This document shows, one piece after another, positions 1-10,633 of a stretch of 64,000 nt of DNA. The stretch is from Thinopyrum elongatum. Taxonomy: Eukaryota; Streptophyta; Magnoliopsida; Poales; Poaceae. Position 1 is the first letter of the stretch. Each line of letters opens with the position of its first letter. A program made the translations under genes and the position numbers. Under the pieces are notes generated by a model. That model saw only the letters and a program-made list of their open reading frames with translations, was not told the origin of the DNA and made no database searches. Where the stretch lies: NCBI GenBank assembly GCA_011799875.1, contig CM022303.1:190823700-190887699 (forward strand), read 5' to 3'.

Positions 1-1462
1 ACAGAGACCTTTGACTGTTAATAACTTTTAACAGAAAGGTCCAATCCAAATAATTCTTTTTGCATTGGGTCCACACCTCAATGCTCTATTTTTTCACCAA
101 ATTTCACATTTTTCTTTTACTCATAGAATTTCGGGAACATTAAACAGTGTTGTTTGATATATTTCCTTGCTGTTTTTGGATTATTTTCAGAAGGTGAAAA
201 CCTTGGAGTTGAAGAACCAGAGTTTTTGAACAACTTAGCAGACCAAGGCAAGCTAGGATAACCATGTTTTGAAGCATGTCATAGCATTGCATTTTCATAT
301 GCATTTTGCATATTAAATTTAACCCCAAATAATTCCAAGTAAATTAATAGATGACTAAGATGACCAACTAAGTTAACATGAGTTGATAACCTGCTGAATG
401 TTTAACGAAACTTAGTTGGTTGATCGAGAGTCACCTGTCCGGGTTAAAACGTGCAGCCACATTTGCCGGTATGGGACGGCCTTGACTTGGGCTGGCTGCG
501 TGCTCTTTCACCGGTACCTCCAAAGAGGGAGGGTTATGTGTGCGTGCTACCCTGATCAGGTAGACGACGATAACTCTGTGAGCCCAGTTGAGTTATTTGC
601 CGGCGTCCCCGTTTGGGACAGTTAGTTTGGCCACGACGGTGGCAGGTGTCTTGAGGACACGGGGCCACCCAGGGCTTGACTCCAAGAGGAAGTGTGATGG
701 CCGGTGGTACGATGGAAGAGTCACGGGTCAGACAGGTTTCGTCGGAACGTCGTTGGTCCACCCGAATGGGAGTACGAGGCCATGAGTTCCGTGGTGTGGG
801 TAAAGTGTACAACCTCTGCAGAGTGTTAAATCTATTCGAATAGCCGTGTCCACGGAATTGGACAGCCCGTCCAGACCTCTGTAGGAGATCAACCGTAATA
901 ATGATACTGATGAAAGAACTTGTCTTATGTGCGGAAGTACTCAGTGAGGTGGAGTACTCCGTGGGTTGTAAAGCAACCCGGATATGAGTAAGTTGATGAC
1001 CGTGATCTCAGCCTTTAAGACTCAACATGTTTATTGCCATGCTATTACTTGCTGCATTATTTGGTTGTCATGTGCTTGCGAGTACATTCAAAGTACTCAC
1101 CTGGCGTATCATGCCAGATGCAGGAGAAGACTAAGACGCAGGTCTTGGAGGTTCGTGTTATAATGCCTAGGATGTGTCCACAGCAGTGTCCCTGTGGATG
1201 GAGTTGCTGCCATATTCCGCTACGCTTTAGCTTCCCGCTGCAGTATCGCTAAGTTATGCCGAGGCCCATCATGTTTGATAAATAATGTACATACTGTATA
1301 GCACTTGTTGTGCTCTGGCCTCGAGGATCTTGTAAGCTTGTACTCTTTATTATCAATAAAAGTCAGCTATGTTTCTGTTGCCAAGATGTTGAGTGTTTCC
1401 AGAAGACAATGATCTCTGGGCTGGGAACACTGGCATTCGGTTCTATGAGCCTTGGTGCCACA
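1..1462 (+). mobile_element. LTR-like segment, probably Gypsy, truncated
   Basis: No reading frame here resembles a known protein. Positions 1-400 are AT-rich; 410-1260 are GC-richer and free of long ORFs. A polyadenylation-type AATAAA lies at 1355-1360. Around 1080-1098 the motif GAGTAC...GTACTC occurs, and a very similar motif lies near the end of the 4.1-kb LTR at 39234-39254, which suggests the tail of a Gypsy LTR. The segment stops abruptly at 1462/1463, where the LTR of element 1 begins 108 bases inside its normal start. Family assignment is inference. Confidence 0.4.
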
Positions 1463-2917
1463 ACTAACTTATTGACATAGTGCCTAGTGCCAGTTGCAGT
1501 TTTTTGCTTGTTTTTTACATCACAGAAAATCAATACCAAACGGAGTCCAAACGCAGGGAAACTTTTTATGGATTTTTTATGGACCAGAAGACATCCAATG
1601 GGCCAGAGCAGCACCTGGGGGGTGCCCCGAGGGGGGAACAACCCACCAGGGCGCGCTTGGGCCCCCAGGCGCGCCCCGGTGGGTTGTGCCCACCTCGGTG
1701 GCCTCCCGCACCGCCTCTTCGCCCTATAAATTTCCAAACATTCCAAAAACCCTCGGGGTAACCCTAGATCAGAAGTTCCGCCGCCGCAGTCCTTTGTAGC
1801 CACGAAAAACCAATCTAGACCCCGTTCCGGCACCCTGCCAGAGGGGGGAATCATCACCGGTGGTCATCTTCATCATCCCGGCGGCCACCATGATGAGGAG
1901 GGAGTAGTCCACCCTCGGGGCTGAGGGTTTGTACCAGTAGCTATGTGTTTAATCTCTCTCCCTCGTGTTCTTGAGATGTCACGATCTTGATGTATCGCGG
2001 GCTTTGTTAATATAGTCGGATCATATGGTGTTTTCCCCTCTCTATCTTGTTGTGATGAATTGAGTTTTCCCTTTGAGATTTCGTTTTATCAGATTGAATA
2101 CTTTTATGGATTTGAGAGCAGTTGATATATGTCTTGCATACGAATACCCATGGAGACAATGGGGTATTATATTGATTCACTTGATATATGTTTTGGCACT
2201 CAACTCGCGGATTCCCGAGGTGACATTGGGGTAATCTATGCATAGGGGTTGATGCATGTTCTTGTCTTTGTTTCTCCGGTAGAAATCTTGGGGCACTCTT
2301 TGAGGTTCTTTGTGTTGGATTGAGCATTACGAATCTGAATTTTCTTTGGTGTTATTTTAGTACGAACTCTTAGATAGATTGATCGGAAAGAATAGCTTTG
2401 AGGTGGTTTTGTACCCTACAAACAATTTATTCTTATGTTCTCCGCTAGATAGGAACTTTGGAGTGATTCTTCATCGCACGTTGAGGGATGGTTATATGAT
2501 CCAATTATATTAGCATTGTTGAGAGATTGCACTAGCGAAAGTACGGACCCTAGGCCTCATTTTCAAGCATTGCAATACCGTTTGTGCTCACTTTTGTTAT
2601 TTGCTACCTTGCTGTTTTTTATTGTTCCTATCACAAAAATCAATATCTACTATCATTACTACACTTTTATTACCATCTCTTCGCCGAACTAGTGCACCTA
2701 TACAAATTTCCATTGTATTTGGTGTGTTGGGGACACAAGAGACTTTTTATTATTTGGTTGTAGGGTTGTTTGAGAGAGACTATGTTCATCCTACGCCTCC
2801 CACATATTGATAAACCTGAGGTCATCCACTTGAGGGAAAATTGCTACTGTCCTACAAAACTCTGCGCTTGGAGGCCCAACACGTGTCTACAAGAATAAAG
2901 TTGCGTATTAGACATCA
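1463..2917 (+). repeat. Element 1 left LTR, 5'-truncated
   Basis: The sequence from 1463 aligns with 7097 onward in the right LTR and ends in CA at 2917. By eye the pair differs at roughly 3-5% of positions, with more changes in the CpG-rich part near 1600-1850. The 108 bases that should precede it, including the TGATACGTCTCC terminus, are absent. Confidence 0.85.
1735..1740 (+). promoter_or_regulatory. TATA box of element 1 left LTR
   Basis: TATAAA lies between a GC-rich stretch and an A-rich leader. The equivalent site in the right LTR is 7357-7362. The related LTRs at 13505 and 21636 have a TATA box at the same relative place, which supports it as the LTR core promoter. Confidence 0.6.
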
Positions 2918-2927
2918 AGCTCTTTTC

Positions 2928-2944
2928 TGGCGCCGTTGCCGGGG
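2928..2944 (+). other. Primer-binding site, tRNA-Asp type
   Basis: TGGCGCCGTTGCCGGGG lies ten bases after the LTR end. It is the complement of the 3' end of plant tRNA-Asp including the CCA tail, and would prime minus-strand DNA synthesis. Confidence 0.85.
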
Positions 2945-3042
2945 AGGTGAGTGCATGAAGGTATATCTTTAGATCTTGCAATTGAATCTTTTAGTTTCTT
3001 GTTTTATCACTAGTTTGGTTTATAAAAGAAAACTACAAAAAA

Positions 3043-4053
3043 ATGGAATTGAGGTTGCATCATATTATTCATCTTTATAATGTCTTTCGTGAAAATGATG
3101 GAAAGGAAAATTGTGCTCAATTGATAGAAGAAGAATTCAATAAAATGTTTGGCATAATTGATGAGCATGATTGCAATATTGTTGGTATGAACTCTATGAA
3201 TATCCATGATGCTAATGATATGCAAAGCTACAAGCTTGGGGATGCTATGTTTGATGAAGATGATATTTTTAGTCCCCCAAGTTTTGATGTGCAAATTTGT
3301 TATAATAGTAGCTTGCCTCCTATTTGTGACGATTATATTGATGAAAGTGGGTTTGGAAGAGTGTCAACTCTAGGTACTAATGATCCCACTATTTTGGAGG
3401 GTGTTGAATCTTATTGTGATAATTATGAAAGTGGATTTGGAGAGGTCATGACTTTATTTTGTGATGAATCCACTATTTTGGAAGAGGTTTCAATTGATTA
3501 TGACAACAAAGTTGCTATCTATGATGATTATGGTGATGAAATGTGTGCTATAAAGAATAATGATAACCATGAAACTTGTCATCATAATTTTAATGTTCAA
3601 TTTGATTATGCCAATCAAGAATCCCATGATAGTTATTTTGTTGAGTTTGCTCCCACTACTAGTCATGAGAATAAATTTGCTTATGTGGAGAGTAATAAAT
3701 TTTCTATGCTTGTGGATCATGAAAATAATGCTTTATGTGATGGTTATATTTTTGAATTCATTCATGATGCTACTGAAAATTACTATGAGAGAGGAACATA
3801 TGCTTTTACATATTGCAATAATATCAAGTTTCCTCTCTATGTGTTGAAAATCTTGAAGTTTTGCTCGTTTTGCCTTCCTATGCTAGTTGATTCTCGTTCC
3901 CATAAGTTGTTTGATCACAAAATCCCTATGCATAGGAAGTGGGTTAGACTTAAATGTGCTAGTCATATGCTTCATGATGCTCCCGTTATGTTTCAATTCT
4001 TTACTTTTATGCGAGCATCATTGAAATCATCATGCCTAACTAAAAGGCATTAA
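3043..4053 (+). CDS. Unknown acidic ORF of element 1 (336 aa)
   Basis: This uninterrupted ORF is the only coding feature of element 1. It starts about 100 bases after the primer site and ends in TAA at 4051-4053. The protein is rich in Asp, Glu, Tyr and Asn, with repeated DYIDESGFG- and SYCDNYESGFG-type segments around residues 98-165. The C-terminal third is more basic. I see no gag zinc knuckle, protease DSG/DTG, reverse transcriptase YxDD or integrase motif. I recall very similar ORFs in many wheat repeats, but no function is known to me. A long open frame in an old element suggests the protein was once useful to the element, or the insertion is younger than it looks. A stem-loop follows the stop at 4066-4083. 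Confidence 0.6.
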   Translation: MELRLHHIIHLYNVFRENDGKENCAQLIEEEFNKMFGIIDEHDCNIVGMNSMNIHDANDMQSYKLGDAMFDEDDIFSPPSFDVQICYNSSLPPICDDYIDESGFGRVSTLGTNDPTILEGVESYCDNYESGFGEVMTLFCDESTILEEVSIDYDNKVAIYDDYGDEMCAIKNNDNHETCHHNFNVQFDYANQESHDSYFVEFAPTTSHENKFAYVESNKFSMLVDHENNALCDGYIFEFIHDATENYYERGTYAFTYCNNIKFPLYVLKILKFCSFCLPMLVDSRSHKLFDHKIPMHRKWVRLKCASHMLHDAPVMFQFFTFMRASLKSSCLTKRH

Positions 4054-6974
4054 ATAAAAGCGCTTGTTGGGAGACAACCCAACACTTTTACCTACTGTTT
4101 TTGTGTGTTCACATGGTTAGGCTACTGTAGTTATCTTGTTTTATAGCTTTTGTTTCAATAAAGTGCCAAGTAAAGCCTTTGGGATAGTATGGATGATAGT
4201 TGACTTGAATCTGTGCAAAAACAGAAACTTTTGCGCTCAGTCCAAGAATTTTTAAAATTCACTGGAACATGATTTTGATCTGAATTTTTTACAGGTGATA
4301 TATATACAAATTATGTACGTTTTCCTAATTTTTCAGAATTTTTGGAGTAGGATAAGTATGGTTTTAGTACAGATTACTACAGACTGTTCTGTTTTTGACA
4401 GATTCTGTTTTCAATGCATAGTTTGCTTGTTTTCTAGTTTCTATGGCTTATATTGCTCAATATAAATTGTGGAAATGATATGCTACAGTATGAATTGTGT
4501 GGAAACAATTATGAATCTTGTCTTTGACAGTACCAAAAGTGAAATGGTTTGCTCTTTATCATACTAACCTATCTCACGAAGTTCCGTTAAGTTTTGTGTG
4601 ATTGAAGTTTTTAAGTTTTGGGTCAGATGTCGATATGAGGAGAATAAGGAGTGACAATACCCTAAGTTTGGGGATTCCCAAGTCACCCCAAGGTAATATT
4701 CAAGGAAGATCCAAGCAACTAAGCGTGGGGATGCCCCGGAAGGCATCCCCTCTTTCGTCTCCAACATTATCGGTAACCTCACTTGGAGCTATGTTTTCAT
4801 TCGTCACATGATATGTGTTTTACTTGGAGCGTCAATTTATTTTGTTAGGATTTGCTTTATGTTATTTAGAATAATGTTTTGCATTTTTTATTTCAATAAA
4901 AGTGGCAATGATAGCTTTTGCCATGCTTATTTTGCAAGTCTACATGTTGCTGTTTCAAAACAGAAAGTTTATTGCTATTGAAAAAATTCTCTAGAAAAGT
5001 AAGATTGTGATAAAATGTTGAAACTTTTTTAAAAATAAGATCTGATAAATTTTCTACAGTGTGCTTAATTTTCAGAATTTTTGGAGTTAGCTAAGTATGA
5101 ATACTCTTGCATTCTTTACAGACTGTCCTGTTTTGGCAGATTGCTGTTATGTTTGCATTGTTTGCATATGTTTGCTTGTTTAATGATTCTATTTGAGGAT
5201 AGGACTATTAAATATGCAGAGGAATTTAGTATGCAATGTTAAATTATAATTTTAGTGATTTGCTACAGTAGAGAATGATAAGGTTTTGCATTGGCTTATA
5301 CTAACTTATCTCACGAGATCTTGTTGAGTTTTGTGTGGATGAAGTTTTTAAGATTTAGGGAAACCGTGATATGAGAGGAATTAAGGAGACACAAAATCTC
5401 AAGCTTGTGGATGCCCAAGGCATCCCAAGTTAATATTCTAAGAAGTCTCAAGCATCTAAGCTTGGGGAGGCCCCGGTAGGCGTCCCACCTTTCTTCTTCA
5501 ACAATTATAGGTTAGTATCGGTTGAGCCTAAGTTCTTGCTTCTTCACATGATGTGTGCTATTCTTGGATTGTCATTTTTTTTTTGCTTGTTGTTTTAATA
5601 AAATACTTAGATCTGAAAGTTTTAAATAAGAGAGAGTCCTCACATAGCTATCTATTTACTTAACTACTCGATTGATCTTCACTTATATCTTTTTGGAGTA
5701 GCTTGTCATTTACTCTTGTGCTTCACTTATATCCTATGAGTAAATTGTTGAATGAATTGAATATCATGAAGTTGAAATTATATGTTCATATCATGCCTAG
5801 TGGTAGCTTCACATTGGGTTTAGAAAGTGCAATCTTTTGAATCTTGACAATCACAATATTGGTCATACAAGCAATTCCTGAATGATTACTATAAGGAAGA
5901 GAACTTTCACATGCAAATACACTATCTTGGAAATCTTTTGTGATTGTGAGCCCCCATCAAAATATTATATGCCAAAATTGTTGACGTTGTTCACATAGAA
6001 GTTATATTGTCATAGATCCTTCAACATGTGGTGCTTGCCCCCCATCTTTGCTAGCCAAAAATTCCGCACCAAGTAGAGATACTACTTGTGCATCCAAAAA
6101 CCGTTAAACCCAAATCTTATTTTCAAGAGTCCACCATACCTACCTAAGGATTGAGTAAGATCCTTCAAGTAAGTTGTCATTGGTGCAATAAGGCAATAAA
6201 CATTGCTTCTAAAAGTGTTAGATCATTTAGTGTAAGAGAAAATTGAGCGTTGTACGAACTTGTGATGGCAAAGAATAAAAGCGATAGACTGCATAATAAA
6301 GGTTGCTATCATAAGGGGCAATATAACGTGACGTTCTTTTGCACTAAGGGATTGAGCATACAAACAAAAAGTGCATGGCAACCTCTGCTTCCCTCTACGA
6401 AGGGCCTACCTTTTACTCTTATGTATTTACTTTCATGCAAGAGTCAAAGTTTTTCTCTCTATTCCTTTTTAGTTTTCTCTTTTGGCAAGCATCATGTGGT
6501 GAGGAAAGATCTAGGCACATATATCCAGTTGGATATGGGTAGCATGAGTTATTATTGTTTACATCACCCTTGAGGTGAATACGTTGGGAGGCGAAATTAT
6601 AAGCCCCCATCTTTCTATGTGTCCGGTTGAAATGTTTTACTCATGTGTATGCGGTGAGTGTTAGCAATCATAGAAGACTATATGATGGTTGAGTATGTGG
6701 AGCTCTTACTTAGACTCTGTTGAATAAGTTGAATTGCAATTGTTTGGTGACTGAGAACATAGGTTGTTGAGTTTCAAGATAATTCATTGTTTGAACCTTA
6801 ACATATGAATTGGTTGCTACTTTAACATGATGAGTTTTATGAGAAAGAGTTGCTGTTATGATGCTAGGAAAAGTGATTGAAATTACTATTGATCAAACTT
6901 ATGCACTTTGTTAGCATTCACACTTCACAAATTATTTCTTTTATCATTTACCTACACGAGGACGAGTAGGAATT
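4054..6974 (+). other. Non-coding internal region of element 1 with stem-loops
   Basis: About 2.9 kb hold no credible gene. There is a stem-loop GTTGGG/CCCAAC at 4066-4083 just after the ORF, a near-perfect hairpin GGGGATGCC/GGCATCCCC at 4727-4750, a second GGATGCC/GGCATCC at 5409-5425, and a weaker one at 5465-5486. A block at 4163-4187 is shared almost base for base with element 2 at 10822-10846. Short ORFs such as 6250-6573 match the place of the 12410 ORF in element 2 but differ in sequence. Confidence 0.6.
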
Positions 6975-6988
6975 AAGGTTGGGGATGC
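6975..6988 (+). other. Polypurine tract of element 1
   Basis: AAGGTTGGGGATGC lies immediately before the right LTR. Element 2 has the same arrangement at 13146-13159. Confidence 0.6.
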
Positions 6989-8549
6989 TGATACGTCTCC
7001 AATGTATCTATAATTTATGAAGTATTCATGCTGCTATATTATCATTCTTGGATGTTTTACAATCATTTTATAGCAACTTTATATCATTTTTTTGGGACTA
7101 ACTTATTGACATAGTGCCTAGTGCCAGTTGCTGTTTTTTGCTTGTTTTTTACATCGCAGAAAATTAATACCAAACGGAGTCCAAACGCAGCGAAACTTTT
7201 TGTAGATTTTTTATGGACCAGAAGACATCCAATGGGCCAGAGCAGCACCTGGGGGGTGCCCCGAGGGGGGCACAACCCACCAGGGCGCGCCTGGGCCCCC
7301 AGGCGCCCCGGTGGGTTGTGCCCATCTCGGTGGCCTCCCGCACCGCCTCTTCGCCCTATAAATTCCCAAATACTCCAAAAACCCTCGAGGTAACCCTAGA
7401 TCGGAAGTTCCGCCACCGCAGGCCTCTATAGCCATGAAAAACCAATCTAGACCCGGTTCCGGCACCCTGCCGGAGGGGGGAATCATCACCGGTGGCCATC
7501 TTCATCATCCCAGCGGCCACCATGATGAGGAGGGAGTAGTCCACCCTCGGGGCTGAGGGTTTGTACTAGTAGCTATGTGTTTAATCTCTCTCTCTCATGT
7601 TCTTGAGATGTCACGATCTTGATGTATCGTGGGCTTTGTTAATATAGTCGGATCATATGGTGTTTTCCCCTCTCTATCTTGTTGTGATGAATTGAGTTTT
7701 CCCTTTGAGATTTCATTTTATCGGATTAATTACTTTTATGGATTTGAGAGCACTTGATATATGTCTTGCATACAAATACCCATGGTGACAATGGGGTATT
7801 ATATTGATTCACTTGATATATGTTTTGGCACTCAACTTGCGGATTCCTGAGGTGACATTGGGGTAATCTATGCATAGGGGTTGATGCACATTCTTGTCTT
7901 TGTTTCTCCGATAGAAATCTTGGGGCACTCTTTGAGGTTCTTTGTGTTGGATTGAGCATTACGAATCTGAATTTGCTTTGGTGTTATTTTAGTACGAACT
8001 CTTGGATAGATCGATCGGAAATAATAGCTTTGAGGTGGTTTCGTACCCTACAAACAATGTATTCTTATGTTCTCCACTAGATAGGAACTTTGGAGTGATT
8101 CTTCATCGCACGTTGAGGGATGGTTATATGATCCAATTATATTAGCATTGTTGAGAGATTGCACTAGCGAAAGTATGGACCCTAGGCCTCATTTTCAAGC
8201 ATTGCAATACCGTTTGTGCTCACTTTTGTTATTTGCTACCTTGCTGTTTTTTATTGTTCCTATCACAAAAATCAATATCTACTATCATTACTACACTTTT
8301 ATTACCATCTCTTCACTGAACTAGTGCACCTATACAAATTTCCATTGTATTTGGTGTGTTGGGGACACAAGAGACTTTTTATTATTTGGTTGCAGGGTCG
8401 TTTGAGAGAGACTATGTTCATCCTACGCCTCCCATGGATTGATAAACCTTAGGTCATCCACTTGAGGGAAAATTGCTACTGTCCTACAAAACTCTGCGCT
8501 TGGAGGCCCAACACATGTCTACAAGAATAAAGTTGCGTAGTAGACATCA
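6989..8549 (+). repeat. Element 1 right LTR (complete, 1561 bp)
   Basis: It starts TGATACGTCTCC and ends CA at 8549. The TATA box is at 7357-7362. The next base begins an internal part of the element 2 LTR, the expected picture if element 1 inserted into that LTR. Confidence 0.85.
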
Positions 8550-9751
8550 AAGTTCCAGAACCACGAGATCCAATCTAGAGCCCTATTCCGGCACTCTGCC
8601 GGAGGGGAACACAATCACGGAGGGGTTCATCATCCTCATTGGTGCTCCTCCGATGATGCATGAGTAGTTCACCATAAACCTATGGGTCCGTAGGCAGTAG
8701 CTAGATGGCTTCTTCTCTCTTTTTGATTCTCAATACAATGTTCTCTTGGAGATCTATTTGATGTAATGACTTTTTGCGGTGTGTTTGTTGGGATCCGATG
8801 AAGTGCGAGTTTATGATCAGATCTATATCCATGAATATTATTTGAGTCTTCATTGATCTCTTATATGCATGATTATTTATAGCCTCATATTTCTTATCTG
8901 AATCATTGGTTTAGTTAGGCCAACTAGATCGATTTTTCTTGCAATGGGAAGAGGTGCTTTGTGATGGGTTCGATCTTGCGGTGTCTTCACCCAGTGACAG
9001 AAGGGGTAGCAAGGCACGCATGTATCATTGCTATTAAGGATAAAAAGATGGGGTCTATTCCTACATGAATAGATCTTACTACATCATGTCATTGTTCTTA
9101 TTGCATTACTTCGTTTCTCCATGAACTTAATACACTAGATGCATGCTGGATAGCGGTCGATGTGTGGAGTAATAGTAGTAGATGCAGAATCGTTTCGGTC
9201 TACTAATCTTGGACGTGATGCCTATATTCATGATCATTGCCTTGGATATCGTCATAATTATTTGCTCTTCTATCAATTGCCCAACAGTAATTTGTTTACC
9301 CACTGTATGCTATTTTCTTGAGAGAAGTCACCAGTGAAATCTACGGCCCCCGGGTCTATCTTTTATCATATTGCTTTCAGGTCTATCTTTTATCATATGG
9401 CTTTCAGATCTATCTTTTATCATATTTTTTTCAGATCCATTATTCCAAAAACCCAAAAATACCTTGCTGCACTTTTTCTTTACTTATTTTATTTTGCGTT
9501 CTTGCTAGATCTATTTATCCAATCTCATACAAATTAATCTATCTTTTTACCGAGGAGGGATTGACAACCCCTCTTACGCGTCGGGTTGCAAGTATTTGTT
9601 CTTTGTGTGTAGGTACCGTTTACATAGTGTTGCTTGGTTCTCCTACTGGATTGATACCTTGGTTTCATAACTGAGGAAAATACTTATCGTAGTTGTGCAG
9701 CATCGTCCCTTCCTCTTTGGGGAAATACCGACGCAGTCTCAAGCCACGTCA
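8550..9751 (+). repeat. Element 2 left LTR, 5'-truncated
   Basis: These 1202 bases match 13568-14606 plus 16155-16317 of the right LTR, and end in CA before a degraded primer site. The first 408 bases of the LTR are missing, lost together with the left end of element 1. By eye the two LTR copies differ at about 3.5% of positions. An internal 24-27 bp motif (TCTATCTTTTATCATAT) is repeated three times near 9354-9430. Confidence 0.85.
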
Positions 9752-9761
9752 AAGGAATTTC

Positions 9762-9778
9762 TCGCGCCGTTGTGAGGG
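9762..9778 (+). other. Degraded tRNA-Asp primer-binding site
   Basis: TCGCGCCGTTGTGAGGG lies ten bases after the LTR end. It keeps most of the tRNA-Asp complement seen at 2928 but has four changes, so it is probably no longer efficient. Confidence 0.65.
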
Positions 9779-9958
9779 AGACATCATCAACATCTATCAG
9801 CTTCCTAATCACAAATCTCATGTCCTTGCAATTTACATTATTTGCCATTTGCCTCTCGTTTTCATTTCCCCCACTTCACAAAAATTTGCCTTTTTATTCG
9901 CCTTCCTTTTCGTTCACCTTTTTCTTGTTTGATCTTTTGTTTGCTCGAATCTATCGTC

Positions 9959-10633
9959 ATGAGTGACTTTGGTATGGCAGAAACGGATGATGGCAGGACT
10001 CCTAAAGTTGGACATTCTAGCAATCTGGATGCTAAAACTTTTGTTTTGGGACAAGGGGAATTTATAGGAAAGGAAACCATCCAAGAATTCTTTAATTGTG
10101 CGGGAACTTTGGCTTGTGATGATGTTCCTATTCTAAAGAGGACTAAAACTTACATGGAAGCTATTTCAGCACTAGTTCTGAAACTTGAAAATAGATTTAT
10201 TCGTACACACCCTACCTTGCAAAGATTGTTTTATGAGCTACCTGTTATAAAGGATCCAAAAGCTAAAAAATTAGCCACCCTTGTTCTTATGAATGAATTT
10301 GATCACATAGTACGGGAAGCTAGGGAAATTTTCAATTTTTATGGCATGAACCGTGAAAAACTGGTAATAGATGAGATCCTTTACAATAGTGATTATATGG
10401 TGAGACACTTGCTTGGAAATAATCAATTTTTTTATGAGAACCGTAAAAAGGAAATCCCTGTTTTGGATGTGATCCAACAAGTTTTTAATGATGTTAATCA
10501 ACAATATTCTTGGATTGTAGCCGGGAATCAAAGCGGATATAAGGATGAACAACTTGATAATGCTGAAATTTCAATGGATAATGTGTTTCAAGTTATATTT
10601 GAGAAACCTCCTGACAAAACCACATCTATGTAG
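9959..10633 (+). CDS. Unknown ORF of element 2 (224 aa)
   Basis: The frame is open from 9842, but the ATG at 9959 best fits the retrotransposon leader, which is pyrimidine-rich just upstream. The predicted protein is soluble and mostly helical. It has a short N-terminal acidic region, a central Lys/Leu-rich part (residues about 55-130) and an acidic tail; no membrane segment is seen. It lacks a zinc knuckle, DSG, YxDD and DDE motifs, so it is not a recognisable gag, protease, reverse transcriptase or integrase. I recall near-identical ORFs in many Triticeae repeats. It takes the place held by the unrelated 336-residue ORF in element 1, and a matching stem-loop block lies downstream at 10705-10721. 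Function unknown. Confidence 0.6.
   Translation: MSDFGMAETDDGRTPKVGHSSNLDAKTFVLGQGEFIGKETIQEFFNCAGTLACDDVPILKRTKTYMEAISALVLKLENRFIRTHPTLQRLFYELPVIKDPKAKKLATLVLMNEFDHIVREAREIFNFYGMNREKLVIDEILYNSDYMVRHLLGNNQFFYENRKKEIPVLDVIQQVFNDVNQQYSWIVAGNQSGYKDEQLDNAEISMDNVFQVIFEKPPDKTTSM

Larger units (their letters stand above)
1463..8549 (+). mobile_element. Element 1: non-autonomous LTR retrotransposon (Sabrina/WHAM-like by recall)
   Basis: Two direct repeats (1463-2917 and 6989-8549) flank an internal region with a tRNA-Asp primer site at 2928 and a purine-rich tract ending at 6988. The only sizeable ORF is 3043-4053, and it is not gag or pol, so the element must have relied on enzymes from elsewhere. 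The left LTR lacks its first 108 bases. The right LTR ends in CA and joins directly to the LTR of element 2 at 8550, so element 1 probably inserted there and a later deletion removed its left edge. Superfamily (Gypsy) and family names are from recall of Triticeae repeats. Confidence 0.75.

Noticed and set aside
1363..1857. 164-codon minus-strand ORF in the element 1 LTR
   Set aside because: It crosses the 1462/1463 junction and the LTR promoter; the right LTR has only broken versions.
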